DNA from: UBA9662 sp002729415
GTDB lineage: Bacteria; Poribacteria; WGA-4E; UBA9662
NCBI GenBank assembly: GCA_002729415.1
Contig: PBXZ01000005.1
Location: forward strand, 62,001-126,000
Direction of reading: 5' to 3'
DNA: 64,000 bases
Under the pieces are notes generated by a model, which made no database searches, was not told where the DNA came from, and saw nothing but the letters and a program-made list of their open reading frames with translations. This document shows, piece after piece, positions 16,911 through 27,018 of the stretch; position 1 is the first letter of the stretch, and every line of letters starts with the position of its first letter. A program made the position numbers and the translations under genes.

Positions 16911-18144
16911 ATGNATTGGCAGGTTNTGGTTGNACTGATTNCGTCTTCNTTTCTCTNCTTNGGGTGTTTGTTTAATTCTTCTTATTCGATTNCTANTGAT
17001 CCTCGAAAGCGGATATCTCATTANNCTAGNGTATATAAACTGAATCCGNAGTCNNGNCAGGCCCGTCAGGCGCAGTTNGAAATTGGNAAGATTTATTATA
17101 ATCAGTTTGATAATCCTGAACGTGGGCTTGAGATATTTGAGAAATTAGTTTTGTCCAATCCANTGGCANTGGANTCGGGNGAAGCATTNTGGTATATTTC
17201 NAGACATCACTTTCGAGAGAATGAATATGGGTTGGCATGTCGAAANTTNTTGCAATTTATGCTTGATTTTTCAGACGATGAACGNAGTCAGGTNGCAAGG
17301 NTGCGTNTTGCAGATTGCTTTTTTGAGTTAGGGGATCTGGACTCAGCTGTCAAATATTACGTGGATTACCGAAATCGACATCCTGACGATTTGCAGAACC
17401 TACCNTATGTTCTGTTGAGNATTGGTACGGTTTATGCCNGTCAGCCNGANTCTNTAATNCAGGCGAGAAAAGTNTTTTCACGTGTTGTCGAGGAGTTTCC
17501 GAATGCGATGCCACATGTTGAAGTCGCTCGAAAAAAATTATTNGATCTTGGTGGTGTTGCTNNTNTTGGGNCTTCTGATATGANAGACNNNNGAANTCAN
17601 TCAAAGGTGAGTTCTGTTGATCTTATCCGACANAACTCGGAAGCTGGCATTGGNCCACTTACNCGGCCGGATGCGCAATCGGCTTTTGCTAGTTGGACGN
17701 AATCANCAATTTTCGGTTATAATGCCAAGGTNTTGTTGCAGCAAAGTGGCCTACTCGATGTTGCTGAAGTTAGAANNAGTATGGCGGGTAAAGGNGAATT
17801 NCTCGATGATGTTGTTTTCAATNTTGGATTACAGTTCTATATGACACAAGATTATCNTCGTGCGGGTACCTGTTTGGAAAAAACAGTTGAGCTTGGAATT
17901 CGAGANGCAGAGCTGTATTTGAAATTGGGTGTTTGCTATAGAAAGGTAGGAAAGTGGGGAANAGTCAACCGCAGCGTTTCGGGAACTAGCTAAGGTTGCC
18001 CCGGAAGACGTTGGAANACTAATTGATAGCAGTGCGCGAGAGTATAGACAAGGCNATCGCGAGTANGGNAGGAAATCTCTNGAATGNTTAATTGGGGTCT
18101 CTGATCAGTTTGATGGTAAAATCAATAGACTCTTGGAAGAATGA
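16911..18144 (+). pseudogene. TPR lipoprotein (BamD/YbgF-like) with a frame break near its end
   Basis: The start is unsure because of N. The ATG at 16911 gives a short hydrophobic segment followed by a G-C lipobox-like pair and is preferred over a TTG at 16875. The body is TPR-like, with helical repeats such as ARQAQxEIxKIYYNQFDNPERGLEIFEKLVLSNP, and ADCFFELGDLDSAVKYYVDYRNRHPDD. This suits a periplasmic lipoprotein of the BamD or tol-pal YbgF kind. Reading in one frame, the protein ends at 17993 after GKWG. In the next frame it continues with STAAFRELAKVAPEDVG and ends at a TGA at 18142-18144 after INRLLEE. The break lies at about 17950-17965, next to a GGGG run and an N, so it is probably an assembly error. 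The complete protein is about 410 residues. Confidence 0.7.
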
Positions 18145-18171
18145 AAACAATATTAATTTAGCATTTTAAAT

Positions 18172-18200
18172 TGAACGGTTTATACATTTGAGTTGTCTTA
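18172..18200 (+). promoter_or_regulatory. Candidate ECF-type promoter upstream of the sigma gene
   Basis: TGAACGG (18172-18178), 16 bases, then GTCTTA (18195-18200) resembles the ECF sigma-E consensus GGAACTT-N16-GTCTAA. It sits 28 bases before the sigma gene's start, with AAGGGA (18215-18220) as the ribosome site. This would be the expected place for autoregulation. A single site found by eye could be chance. Confidence 0.4.
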
Positions 18201-18228
18201 TTAATTAATACATAAAGGGATATTGTAG

Positions 18229-18828
18229 TTGGAGCGAGTTGGATCTAGTGTATTGCTGGTCGAGGGTTTGCAACATGGGAAAGCTGGAGCGCTAGCGGAG
18301 TTGGTTCATAAATATCAACGTCGCATATATCGTATCGCAATGCAGATTACCAGAAACCATGAAGATGCCAGTGATGTAACGCAGGAAACGTTTCTTAAGG
18401 TATATGAATCAATTTATAGTTTACGTCGGAAGGCCGCTTTTGAAACTTGGATTTACCGGATTGCGGTAAATAAAGCTACCAACTTGGTTAAGCGCCGAGA
18501 TCGTCGTTGTGAATCGTCTCTTTCAGTTGTCTGCGAGCACGACGCCCATTTTGACTTTAGGCGAAACTCGAATTTGATAAACGTTCCCCATTTACATGTC
18601 GAGAAGCAGGAATTACAGAAAACAGTAACGCAAGCGGTAAATAGCCTATCGCTCAAGCACCGGACTGTTGTCGTTTTATACGAGTTTGAAGGACTCACGC
18701 ATGTGGAAATTGCCTCGATTCTGGGGTGTTTAGAAGGGACAGTCAGATCTCGGTTGCATTATGCTCGAAAGCAGCTCAGGGAAAGGTTGAAATCATATAT
18801 TGATGCTACTTCGGTGGACTTAAGATGA
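18229..18828 (+). CDS. RNA polymerase ECF-type sigma factor
   Basis: A 199-residue sigma factor of the extracytoplasmic-function group. Region 2 lies at about residues 18-85 (LVHKYQRRIYRIAMQITRNHEDASDVTQETFLKVYESI, then FETWIYRIAVNKATNLVKRR). Region 4 lies at about 128-185 (AVNSLSLKHRTVVVLYEFEGLTHVEIASILGCLEGTVRSRLHYARKQLRERL). There is no region 1 or 3, as usual. The start is TTG at 18229, with AAGGGA eight bases upstream. The stop overlaps the start of the next gene by four bases (ATGA), so the two are translationally coupled with their regulator. Confidence 0.93.
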   Translation: MERVGSSVLLVEGLQHGKAGALAELVHKYQRRIYRIAMQITRNHEDASDVTQETFLKVYESIYSLRRKAAFETWIYRIAVNKATNLVKRRDRRCESSLSVVCEHDAHFDFRRNSNLINVPHLHVEKQELQKTVTQAVNSLSLKHRTVVVLYEFEGLTHVEIASILGCLEGTVRSRLHYARKQLRERLKSYIDATSVDLR

Positions 18829-19694
18829 AAAAAAAGTGTTCTTATATCCAGCTGTATTTGTCTGACTTTATTAAGGATAGTTTGTCGAGTGGGAAAAAAG
18901 AGCAGATTCGTGATCATATACGGTTGTGTCTTCCATGTCAATCTGAGTTGAAATTGCTCAAACGAACGAATCACTTGTTGGGCTTTTATGTCAGTCCGGA
19001 TCTCCCAAACGGGTATAATACGCAACTGTTAGATGACTTACAGCAATTAGTTGATAAAAGATCGTATCAGGTATGGTGGCGAGTACCTGCATTTTGCCGT
19101 GAGGTTCTCTGGCGTATAGAAGACATCCGTGAAAGATTGGTTTCTTCAGTACTACTTTTGATTAATCAGCGTTTTTACAGTAGATGGATAATGGGCTTCG
19201 TGTTTTTTGCGATGCTTCTTGTTTCGTCTTCGGCGTTATTTTTTCCTCAGTTGATTAACGTTGCCGAAGATCATGTTTTTCAAGCAAATGTAACNTCGAA
19301 TTTTCTTGAAGTTTCGAGTGNANTTGNCATCGTGGAAAACCGTCAATTGGCTCACNACCGNCNGCCAATTGTCCTNGTATCTCAATGGAACCNGGTTGAT
19401 AAGAGAATNGACGATATCCTTAAGCAACGGGAATCAATTGAAATGAAGATGGNAAGTTTGATTNCAGATCGTCGTCAAGTNNAACCGNTTTATAGNGTGG
19501 ATGAANCNGATTTTGTATTCTTTGCGCAACCNGCAGTACCTACCAAAGCTGATCGGAAAGTGGANTANGCGNTGCCTTCANGTGTAGCGTTCTCTTCTTT
19601 CTCTNAAAAAATTAAGTGGCGAAGATTGNGCCATACTAATCGTATTTTAAATAACTTATCAGTCGCTCGGGTTTTTGATCCTGTTCGGCTNTAA
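18825..19694 (+). CDS. Zinc-finger anti-sigma factor, membrane-spanning
   Basis: A 289-residue single-pass protein. The N-terminal cytoplasmic part carries the zinc anti-sigma signature H31-x3-C35-x2-C38 (HIRLCLPC), typical of ZAS domains that hold an ECF sigma factor inactive. One transmembrane helix lies at about residues 121-142. The C-terminal extracytoplasmic part of about 145 residues has no recognised fold and is degraded by N. The ATG overlaps the sigma gene's stop in ATGA, so the pair is coupled, and the next gene, the giant TPR protein, starts 42 bases later. Function: it likely keeps the upstream sigma factor inactive until an envelope signal. Confidence 0.82.
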   Translation: MKKKCSYIQLYLSDFIKDSLSSGKKEQIRDHIRLCLPCQSELKLLKRTNHLLGFYVSPDLPNGYNTQLLDDLQQLVDKRSYQVWWRVPAFCREVLWRIEDIRERLVSSVLLLINQRFYSRWIMGFVFFAMLLVSSSALFFPQLINVAEDHVFQANVXSNFLEVSSXXXIVENRQLAHXXXPIVXVSQWNXVDKRXDDILKQRESIEMKMXSLIXDRRQXXPXYXVDEXDFVFFAQXAVPTKADRKVXXAXPSXVAFSSFSXKIKWRRLXHTNRILNNLSVARVFDPVRX

Positions 19695-19736
19695 AATCTA
19701 AATTTCTGTCAAATTATTGAAGAGAGGTGTTTCTTA

Positions 19737-22700
19737 ATGAATCCGANGGTGTTAACCGCTACGGCACTGATAGCANTAGGTTTTGTNCTGTTTTGGCCAT
19801 CTGGTAGTTCCAAGAAAGTAGAACGTCTATATAAGGACGGAGAGCAACTTTANAGTACAGAAAATTATGAGGAATCGATTGCGAAGTTTGAGGANGCNCT
19901 TATTGAGTCAGAAAAATGGGGCGTAAAAACCGCAGTTATTGACAAGGACTTTGTGACATTAGCTAAGTACAGAATTNCTGTTTGCTATTCAAAGTTAGCA
20001 GAAGATACAGGAGATGTTAATTATTTTGATCAAGCNGTNGCGNNAATTGAGGAAGTTTGGCCAAATGCGAAGGTGCGCAAGCATATGGAAGGGTTGACTT
20101 ACCTTTGGGGGCATATCCTCTACAAGCAAGAAAAGTATGAATTGGCAGAACCAAAGTTTAACGAGCTGATTGAAAATTATCCAAACAGTCTTTTTGTTGA
20201 AAACGCTTGGTATGCTATTGGTCAACTTAACTACAAACTTCAGAATTATGATGCATCCCGTCAGGGGTTTAAACAGGTACTTGATGGTTTTCCTAACTCT
20301 GATTTTAAAGATGATGCACAACATCTAATAGCTCAATCATTTCTTGATGAGCAGAACTATGAACAGTCTGCCCAAGAATTTGATAGGTTGGCAACTGAAG
20401 AGTTCAAAAACTATCCGGATCTACAGGCTGAAGCAATGTATAAGGCAGCCTATTGCTTGAACCAGATTTCTCGTTATGAAGAAGCAATTACTCGCTATAC
20501 GAACTTTGTCACCAAGTTTCCGACAAGCAAGTATGTGACTGCAGCTTACTTTGATATGGGAGCAGTCTACGCGCGTCAGAAGGACTATGACAATGCGCGT
20601 GTAAACTATGAACTTGCTATTCAGAATACCAATGATGAAGATGTTCAGTCTGAAATTCAAACTGCGATTGGTCGAACCTACTACGACGAAGAAGATTATG
20701 CGAATGCGATTGTCGCTTATACTACACTTTTGGAAAATTACCCAACCAGCCAGTTTATTTCTGAGGCGAAGTTAGGAATTGCTGATAGTCACTTTAAGTT
20801 GAGTAGTTGGTCTGAAGCTTCTGTTGCTTACCAACGTGTACTTGATGAACACGCTGACCAGTCTGATTTGGTTCCGTATGTAACCTTCCAGCTGGGAGAG
20901 GCTCATTACAAATTTGCTAGTAGTCTCAAGGAGACAGGTCAAGCTGATTCAGCTACGGAAAACTTGGAAATATCGCTTGGATGGTATCAGAAAGCTTATA
21001 ATGATTATCCAACTGATCCCGTCGCTCCTCACGCTCTTTATGGTGCAATATGGGCTCTCAATGATCTTGATCGAAAAGAGGAACTCGAACAAGTTGCAAG
21101 AGAGTTTATTGATAAAAATCGAGAGGATCCTCAACTGGATATCTTGGCAGCGGAAGTTCAGCTGAGGTTTGCTGATATGAAGTTTAATGATTTCAAACAG
21201 TATAACGAGGCAGCAGTAGAATACGCTAGGCTCTGGGACAAACCGGATGGTGATTATGAACCATTACCTAAGTTCCATCTTCTCAAAGTTATTGCCAAAT
21301 TTCAAGAAGGAAGATCTTATTATGAGGTTGCATCGGAGAATAGTGAAGGTGATAGCTTAGATGCAGACTTGTTAGCAAAATCGATTAATGCCTATGGTCA
21401 AGCTATTGATAAATTTAATGATGAATCGTTTCTGCTAGGTGTGGAAGCTGGACGATATGATGATTTTCCAGAACGTACCCAGCAAGTTGAAGCGGCGATN
21501 TTGAACAAAGCACTCGTGCATGAGAAAAGGGACGANTGGCTTATTGCGCGTGNACTTTATGAAGCTATTGGNNAGAATAGTGACAATTACGAACGTNCGC
21601 AATTGCTGATAGCCCAAAGTTATATTGAGGAAGGTAAAATAGCAGAAGCTATCGATTTCTACGGGACTATTTTGGATATNCTTAGTGCCGATAATCGCTC
21701 ACTGGCNGAAATTAAGCTTGCCGACCTCTTACGAAACGAANAGCGCTTTATCGAAGCAGCGAANGCATATGAGCAGGTCGTGGCTGGTAATCCTGNNGGT
21801 GANTATGCGGATGACGCACAATATCTGATTGGTCTGTGTTACTACAAAGCTGCTAAAGACGATTCTTCTGNATTTGACAAGTCGATANCTTCGTTTCAAA
21901 AGATGATTAATGATTATGCTGATAGTCCAAACATCGTCGAAGCTTATTATGGGATTGTGCTTGCATTTCGGGATACGGATCAGTGGGAAAACGTAATGTC
22001 ATATGCTGATGAGGCAAGCGATAATTTTAGCGACAGTAGTGAGGTGAATGTCCTTAAAACCTTGGGGCATATCGATCTCGTCAAGGCTACAGCTATTGAG
22101 AANCAGGGAATTGACTCAGAAGAGGATAAACAATTACTTATTGCNAGCTTACAGCGTATTGTTGGTAATACAGGTGCTCCNCCTGAAGCCCGGACACGAG
22201 CACAGTTGAAGATAGGCCACCTTTACTATCGTGATAAAGATTATAGTACTGCGGCTTCAGAATATCANAANGTTGCGCAAGAATTCCCAGGTGCTGATCC
22301 NGAGATTTTAGCTAATGCATATTATCAAACAGCTGTTTGCTATTATCAGCAAGCACAGTCNGTAGAAGACTCAGGGGCAAAGAATCTTGCGTTGCAAAAT
22401 TCAGCTAGTAGTGCGGATAAGGTCATTGAGCTGAATCACAGCGTTGATAGCATGATCAGTGGGTATTATACACTCGGTTTAGCAAAATTTGGTTTGGGGG
22501 ATGACGAAGCTGCTGTCGTTGCCTATGCTAAGGCTATTTCGTATGAAGGTGAAACCGAAGATGAAGCACGAAAAGATTTGATTTTTCAATCTCATTCGCG
22601 TCTTGCCGAATTGTATAATTCGCAGGAAGCATACAGTCATGCAGTTCAAGAATATCAGTATATTACTGAGAATACTGATGATGCGAATCTGAAAGGAAAT

Positions 22701-24359
22701 TCGTACTTCGCAATGGCTATAGCGCTTGATGATCATTTAAGTCAGTATGATGATGCATTATTGGCTTATCAAAATGCGATACAGGCAGGGGCAGGAGCAA
22801 TTGTGAATGCTCAATCATACTATCGGGTTGGCTTGCTTTACCAACAAAAGCTGAATGATCAGGAAAAGGCTCTGAAAGCCTATGAAACGCTGGTTAAAGA
22901 TTATTCTGGTGAACCCGACAAAAGTATTCAAGAGATGGTAGGAGATGCTTCACTGCGAAAGTCGGATCTTTATCAAAGGCTAGGACGTCTGGAAGATGCT
23001 ATAGCTGAAGCGATAGCAACTCGTGGTCGAGCACAACTGAAATCGCAAAAAATATCGGCGCAGTATAGTCTTGGGTCTCTCTACTTTGACCGAGCAAGGT
23101 CGCTTTTTTCTGATGAAGCGGGCACAGATTTACAGCCTTACATTGATGCNAGTAGAGAATCTGCTGCAGCTTATATGGCAGTTTACCCACTTAGCTTGCC
23201 AGTTGAGAATCTTGATAAAGGGCTAATACCATTTCTGCAGAATGCGCTCTTTCAAGCAGGTCAGCTTTATTACTCAATTGGTACCAGCTTCAAGTATAAG
23301 GATGAGCTTCAAAAGGCGATTGAACCGTTGCAACTTTTCGCTAAGTATGTAGATCAAGGGTATTTTGCTTCCTCTCCTGAGGTTTTGGAGAGTGTTGAAG
23401 AATCTCTGGTTTATGCTGGTACTGCCCAGTTCGAGTTAGGGCGCTTGCAATTAGGTGAGGATGAAGGTGTCTCCGAGGTGGTTCAAGGTTTTTTCCGTTC
23501 CTCTGCTGATACGTTTTCTTCGTTGGCAAAACGTTTCCCAAATGCAAAGGATGCTGCAACTTGGCAGTTTCAATCGGGAGAATCCTACTATGCTTCTTTA
23601 GCATACGAGCGGGCTGTTGTTGAGTATGACAAAGTCCATAAAAACTACCCGAAATCGGAAAGCGCTCCTGAAGCGCTTTATGCAATTTCAACTTGCTATA
23701 ATATGTTGGCTGATGGTGCTGATGATGAAGCTGAAAGTGCAAAGTGGCGCCGTAAGTTATTTGAAACAAACGAAGTTCTTGCGGGGAAATATCCACAGAG
23801 TTCTTATGCTGGGAATGCTATGGTTAATCTTGGTAATAAGCTTTATAACGAGGGTAGTGCTCCTGATATAGAGAACTCCGAACGGATACGCCTCTATAAA
23901 TTAGCTGTTGAAAAGTACCTTGCTGCTACTGAGATTGCGGGCATTGACGCTGAGGCGAAAGAAAGAGCTGGGCTCTATGTGAGGGAGACTCAAAATACTC
24001 TCGCATACTACATATATACTAAGGCTGGAGATCATTTGACCACGACTCGACGTGCGTTTAGTACTGGAAGTCCGGAAGAGGTAGAAGCACTTGAAAGTGC
24101 AATAGCTGTGTTTCATGACTTGATCAAAACGTATCCAAATACCAAGTATGCAGATCTTGCGTACGTTCAGATTGGAGAGGCTTATATGGTCATGGCGGAT
24201 AAGGAAGAAAGTTATTATGCGAATGCAATTGATACTTTTGATTCGTTATGGAAAAAGTATGAGGCTGCGCCAGCAACTGATTCTCAGGTTAGTAATGCGG
24301 TGAAAATAGCACAACGCAAGATTTCCGAAATTCGGGCATATCTTGATGGTAAACAATAA
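19737..24359 (+). CDS. Giant TPR-repeat protein, 1540 residues
   Basis: A 1540-residue protein made almost wholly of TPR-like 34-to-40-residue helical repeats, preceded by an N-terminal hydrophobic segment (about residues 4-20) that may be a signal anchor. Repeats such as YELAEPKFNELIENYPNSLFVENAWYAIGQLNYKLQNYDASRQGFKQVLDGFPNSDF show the typical Y..A...F..L...YP spacing. Forty or so units would be expected from the length. The N-terminus resembles the periplasmic TPR lipoproteins of the BamD/YbgF kind, enlarged. It is in an apparent operon with the ECF sigma and anti-sigma genes and ends at a strong hairpin terminator (24380-24415). The role is likely a scaffold for envelope assembly or stress sensing; no enzyme domain is seen. 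Confidence 0.88.
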   Translation: MNPXVLTATALIAXGFXLFWPSGSSKKVERLYKDGEQLXSTENYEESIAKFEXXLIESEKWGVKTAVIDKDFVTLAKYRIXVCYSKLAEDTGDVNYFDQXXAXIEEVWPNAKVRKHMEGLTYLWGHILYKQEKYELAEPKFNELIENYPNSLFVENAWYAIGQLNYKLQNYDASRQGFKQVLDGFPNSDFKDDAQHLIAQSFLDEQNYEQSAQEFDRLATEEFKNYPDLQAEAMYKAAYCLNQISRYEEAITRYTNFVTKFPTSKYVTAAYFDMGAVYARQKDYDNARVNYELAIQNTNDEDVQSEIQTAIGRTYYDEEDYANAIVAYTTLLENYPTSQFISEAKLGIADSHFKLSSWSEASVAYQRVLDEHADQSDLVPYVTFQLGEAHYKFASSLKETGQADSATENLEISLGWYQKAYNDYPTDPVAPHALYGAIWALNDLDRKEELEQVAREFIDKNREDPQLDILAAEVQLRFADMKFNDFKQYNEAAVEYARLWDKPDGDYEPLPKFHLLKVIAKFQEGRSYYEVASENSEGDSLDADLLAKSINAYGQAIDKFNDESFLLGVEAGRYDDFPERTQQVEAAXLNKALVHEKRDXWLIARXLYEAIXXNSDNYERXQLLIAQSYIEEGKIAEAIDFYGTILDXLSADNRSLXEIKLADLLRNEXRFIEAAXAYEQVVAGNPXGXYADDAQYLIGLCYYKAAKDDSSXFDKSIXSFQKMINDYADSPNIVEAYYGIVLAFRDTDQWENVMSYADEASDNFSDSSEVNVLKTLGHIDLVKATAIEXQGIDSEEDKQLLIXSLQRIVGNTGAXPEARTRAQLKIGHLYYRDKDYSTAASEYXXVAQEFPGADXEILANAYYQTAVCYYQQAQXVEDSGAKNLALQNSASSADKVIELNHSVDSMISGYYTLGLAKFGLGDDEAAVVAYAKAISYEGETEDEARKDLIFQSHSRLAELYNSQEAYSHAVQEYQYITENTDDANLKGNSYFAMAIALDDHLSQYDDALLAYQNAIQAGAGAIVNAQSYYRVGLLYQQKLNDQEKALKAYETLVKDYSGEPDKSIQEMVGDASLRKSDLYQRLGRLEDAIAEAIATRGRAQLKSQKISAQYSLGSLYFDRARSLFSDEAGTDLQPYIDXSRESAAAYMAVYPLSLPVENLDKGLIPFLQNALFQAGQLYYSIGTSFKYKDELQKAIEPLQLFAKYVDQGYFASSPEVLESVEESLVYAGTAQFELGRLQLGEDEGVSEVVQGFFRSSADTFSSLAKRFPNAKDAATWQFQSGESYYASLAYERAVVEYDKVHKNYPKSESAPEALYAISTCYNMLADGADDEAESAKWRRKLFETNEVLAGKYPQSSYAGNAMVNLGNKLYNEGSAPDIENSERIRLYKLAVEKYLAATEIAGIDAEAKERAGLYVRETQNTLAYYIYTKAGDHLTTTRRAFSTGSPEEVEALESAIAVFHDLIKTYPNTKYADLAYVQIGEAYMVMADKEESYYANAIDTFDSLWKKYEAAPATDSQVSNAVKIAQRKISEIRAYLDGKQ

Positions 24360-24379
24360 GTTTTAGGTACATAAACTGT

Positions 24380-24415
24380 AAAGGCGTTTGAACCTCATGT
24401 TCGAACGCCTTTTTG
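24380..24415 (+). terminator. Intrinsic terminator closing the sigma/anti-sigma/TPR operon
   Basis: AAAGGCGTTTGAAC (24380-24393) pairs with GTTCGAACGCCTTT (24399-24412), with one T-G mismatch and a five-base loop, followed by more T. It lies about 20 bases after the stop codon of the TPR gene. Confidence 0.92.
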
Positions 24416-24473
24416 CTTTTCAGCAGAAGAGAGAACCTCGAGAGGAGGTTGATCGCTAATATCGTTCACTTCC

Positions 24474-27017
24474 ATGGAATATATTAAGCATTTTTCGGAT
24501 ATCTGTGATGAAGATCTTAGTCTTGTTGGTGGAAAAGCGCTGAATCTTGGAAAGCTAACTCGAGCTGGTTTCCATGTGCCCGCAGGTTTTTGTGTTACTA
24601 CCGATGCTTACCGACAGACGATCAGAGCATTAGATCAACTATCCTCGGATGAAATTCAAAAAGTANNACTTNCAGAGTNGCTNGAAGATGCTATTTTACT
24701 TGCTTATGGGAAGCTCGAGACAGGGAATGTTGCCGTTAGATCCTCGGCAACGGCGGAAGATCTCCCTCAGGCAAGTTTCGCTGGTCAACAGGATTCCTTC
24801 CTTAACATTTCACAAGCGGCACTACTCTTAGATAAAATTAAAGCCTGTTGGGCATCACTGTGGTCGAGTCGTGCTATTGCCTATCGTCGGGATCAGCAGA
24901 TAGATGAGGAGGGACTTGGTATAGCTGTCGTTGTACAAGCTATGGTTGATGCAGAAGTTTCTGGTGTGATGTTCACTATTAATCCAATTGGCGGAGATGA
25001 GATTGTCATTGAGTCGAATTGGGGATTAGGAGAATCGATTGTTTCTGGTGAAGTCACCCCAGATCATCTTATCGTTTCTAAGTTGGATGGACAGGTTGTG
25101 TCTGAAAAGATAGCTGCCAAACGCCAAATGGTCAGTCGAATGGGGCTAATTGAAGTCCCGATTGATAAGCGTGACATACCGAGTTTAAGAAGGGATTTGG
25201 TGTATCAACTCGTGAATCATGGGATGGATATTGAGAACTTTTATGGTACTCCGCAAGACATTGAATGGGCTTACGCTGAAAACCAGTTTTATATCCTGCA
25301 AGCACGCGCAGTTACTACTTTGACAGATACCGCACAGATTGAAATTCTTCGCCGACGGGAAATTGATGTGTTAGAACAAAAATCTGATCCTGATGGAACT
25401 GTTTGGAGTCGGTATAATTTAGCAGAGGTTCTGCCTGCACCTCTTCCCATGACGTGGTCAATTATCAAGAGTTTTATGTCTGGTAGAGGTGGTTATGGCC
25501 TTGCCTTTCGTGATCTTGGGTTCTTTCCTAGTCCGAGGGTTGATCAAGAAGGTCTGCTGGATTTAATATGTGGTCGGACATATTTCAATTTGAGCCGTGA
25601 AGTTGAGAATCTGTATTATGGTTTTCCATACGAGTATAATTTTGAAGAACTCAAAAAAAACCCGCAAAAGGCGATGTACCCTCAGCCAAGTCCGAATCTT
25701 AAACGTATTGTTTCTGTTAAGTTGTTTTTGTTGAGCATTATAAAAATGCTGGTTGTAGAACATAATCTACAAAGATTGATCAGAAATTTTGATTATACCC
25801 TTAGTAACCAGATTCTTCCGCTATTTGAGGATTATGTTAGAAGAGAACTCGAAGTGAATTTGCAGTGTTTGACTGACAGCCAGCTTGTCGACAAGTTACA
25901 TGAATGGCAGAGAAAAACGATGAGTGACTTTGCAAGAGATGCGCTTAAAGGATCGATTTTTGCCGTTTATGCCTATCAAAAATTGGAACTGTTACTGAAG
26001 AAAAGTTTTACAGATAAAACCAAGGTTACTGAAATTATTCATGCTTTGACGAATGTTGTAAATGAAAATCCAACGGTTATATCTCATCTGAAGATGTGGG
26101 AGGTAGCACAGGGGAATCTAGCAGTTGAAGAATTTCTGGCACAATTTGGACATCGAGCTACTGAAGAATTTGAATTGGCCCAACCTCGGTGGCGTGAAGA
26201 TACGTCTTATATTGAACAGATTGTGGCTTCATTTCAAATGAATCCAGAAACAAATCCGGCATACCGGATCCAGAGTCAGGAGGAGAATAAGCTTCAAGCT
26301 GAGAAGGAACTAAACAATCTGAGTAAAACTCGTCAAAAACAAATCCGACGTATCCTTGATTTGACACGGCGCTATATGCCCTTCCGTGAGAAATCAAAAT
26401 TTTATTTGATGCTTGGTTATGAATTGATTCGGAGAGCGTTACTTGAAATTGGTCGGCGTTATAATCTTGGTGATGGAGTGTTTTATTTGATGATTGATGA
26501 ATTAGAGATGCCTTTTGACCGTGATGGTGCAATGCAGAAGATTTCTGCGCGTCGAGCGGAAAGGTCAAAGATTTTGCGTATTGAATTNCCTGATGTAATA
26601 TATAGTGATGCACTTAATCAAATTGGAGATNCAATNCCTGTTGAGGNGCATAANGAAATGNAAGGNACTGGTATTTCGGCCGGAGTTGCAAATGGTATCG
26701 CCCAANTACTTACCGATCCGACTNAAGCAAGCATAGATCAAAAGAATTATGTCCTTGTATGTCCNTCAACTGATCCGGGGTGGACGCCNCTTTTTCTGGG
26801 AGCTGCAGCATTAGTAATGGAGCGNGGNGGTGTGCTTTCGCATGGTGCGGTTGTNGCTCGCGAATATGGAATTCCTGCAGTGGCTGGTATCTCTATGGCA
26901 ACGAAACGGATNAAATCTGGNCAGATGGTTCGTGTCGATGGNACCCNTGGCATTGTATCGNTCTTAAATTCTAATTTAGAAGAAACTGGTAAAAATAANG
27001 ATTTTTNACAATTGTGA
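24474..27017 (+). CDS. PEP/pyruvate-binding phosphotransferase, PPDK/rifampin-phosphotransferase type
   Basis: An 847-residue protein with an N-terminal ATP-grasp-like PPDK domain (residues about 1-320). It contains SLVGGKALNLGKLTRAGFHVPAGF, VRSSATAEDLPQASFAGQQ and GVMFTINP, all typical of PEP synthase. The C-terminal swivelling His domain has GGVLSHGAVVAREYGIPAV, with the phospho-histidine at about residue 790. The C-terminal TIM barrel of PEP synthase is missing, and the middle (320-720) is a separate helical part. This layout is that of rifampin phosphotransferases and related PEP-dependent kinases and not of true PEP synthase. The substrate cannot be told. It is followed immediately by two small genes and a methyltransferase on the same strand. 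Confidence 0.85.
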   Translation: MEYIKHFSDICDEDLSLVGGKALNLGKLTRAGFHVPAGFCVTTDAYRQTIRALDQLSSDEIQKVXLXEXXEDAILLAYGKLETGNVAVRSSATAEDLPQASFAGQQDSFLNISQAALLLDKIKACWASLWSSRAIAYRRDQQIDEEGLGIAVVVQAMVDAEVSGVMFTINPIGGDEIVIESNWGLGESIVSGEVTPDHLIVSKLDGQVVSEKIAAKRQMVSRMGLIEVPIDKRDIPSLRRDLVYQLVNHGMDIENFYGTPQDIEWAYAENQFYILQARAVTTLTDTAQIEILRRREIDVLEQKSDPDGTVWSRYNLAEVLPAPLPMTWSIIKSFMSGRGGYGLAFRDLGFFPSPRVDQEGLLDLICGRTYFNLSREVENLYYGFPYEYNFEELKKNPQKAMYPQPSPNLKRIVSVKLFLLSIIKMLVVEHNLQRLIRNFDYTLSNQILPLFEDYVRRELEVNLQCLTDSQLVDKLHEWQRKTMSDFARDALKGSIFAVYAYQKLELLLKKSFTDKTKVTEIIHALTNVVNENPTVISHLKMWEVAQGNLAVEEFLAQFGHRATEEFELAQPRWREDTSYIEQIVASFQMNPETNPAYRIQSQEENKLQAEKELNNLSKTRQKQIRRILDLTRRYMPFREKSKFYLMLGYELIRRALLEIGRRYNLGDGVFYLMIDELEMPFDRDGAMQKISARRAERSKILRIEXPDVIYSDALNQIGDXXPVEXHXEMXXTGISAGVANGIAQXLTDPTXASIDQKNYVLVCXSTDPGWTXLFLGAAALVMEXXGVLSHGAVXAREYGIPAVAGISMATKRXKSXQMVRVDXTXGIVSXLNSNLEETGKNXDFXQL

Positions 27018-27018
27018 T

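Noticed and set aside
23341..23796. A 151-residue minus-strand frame opposite the TPR gene
   Set aside because: Its composition (rich in His, Gln and Pro) is that of an antisense reading of TPR codons, with no motif.
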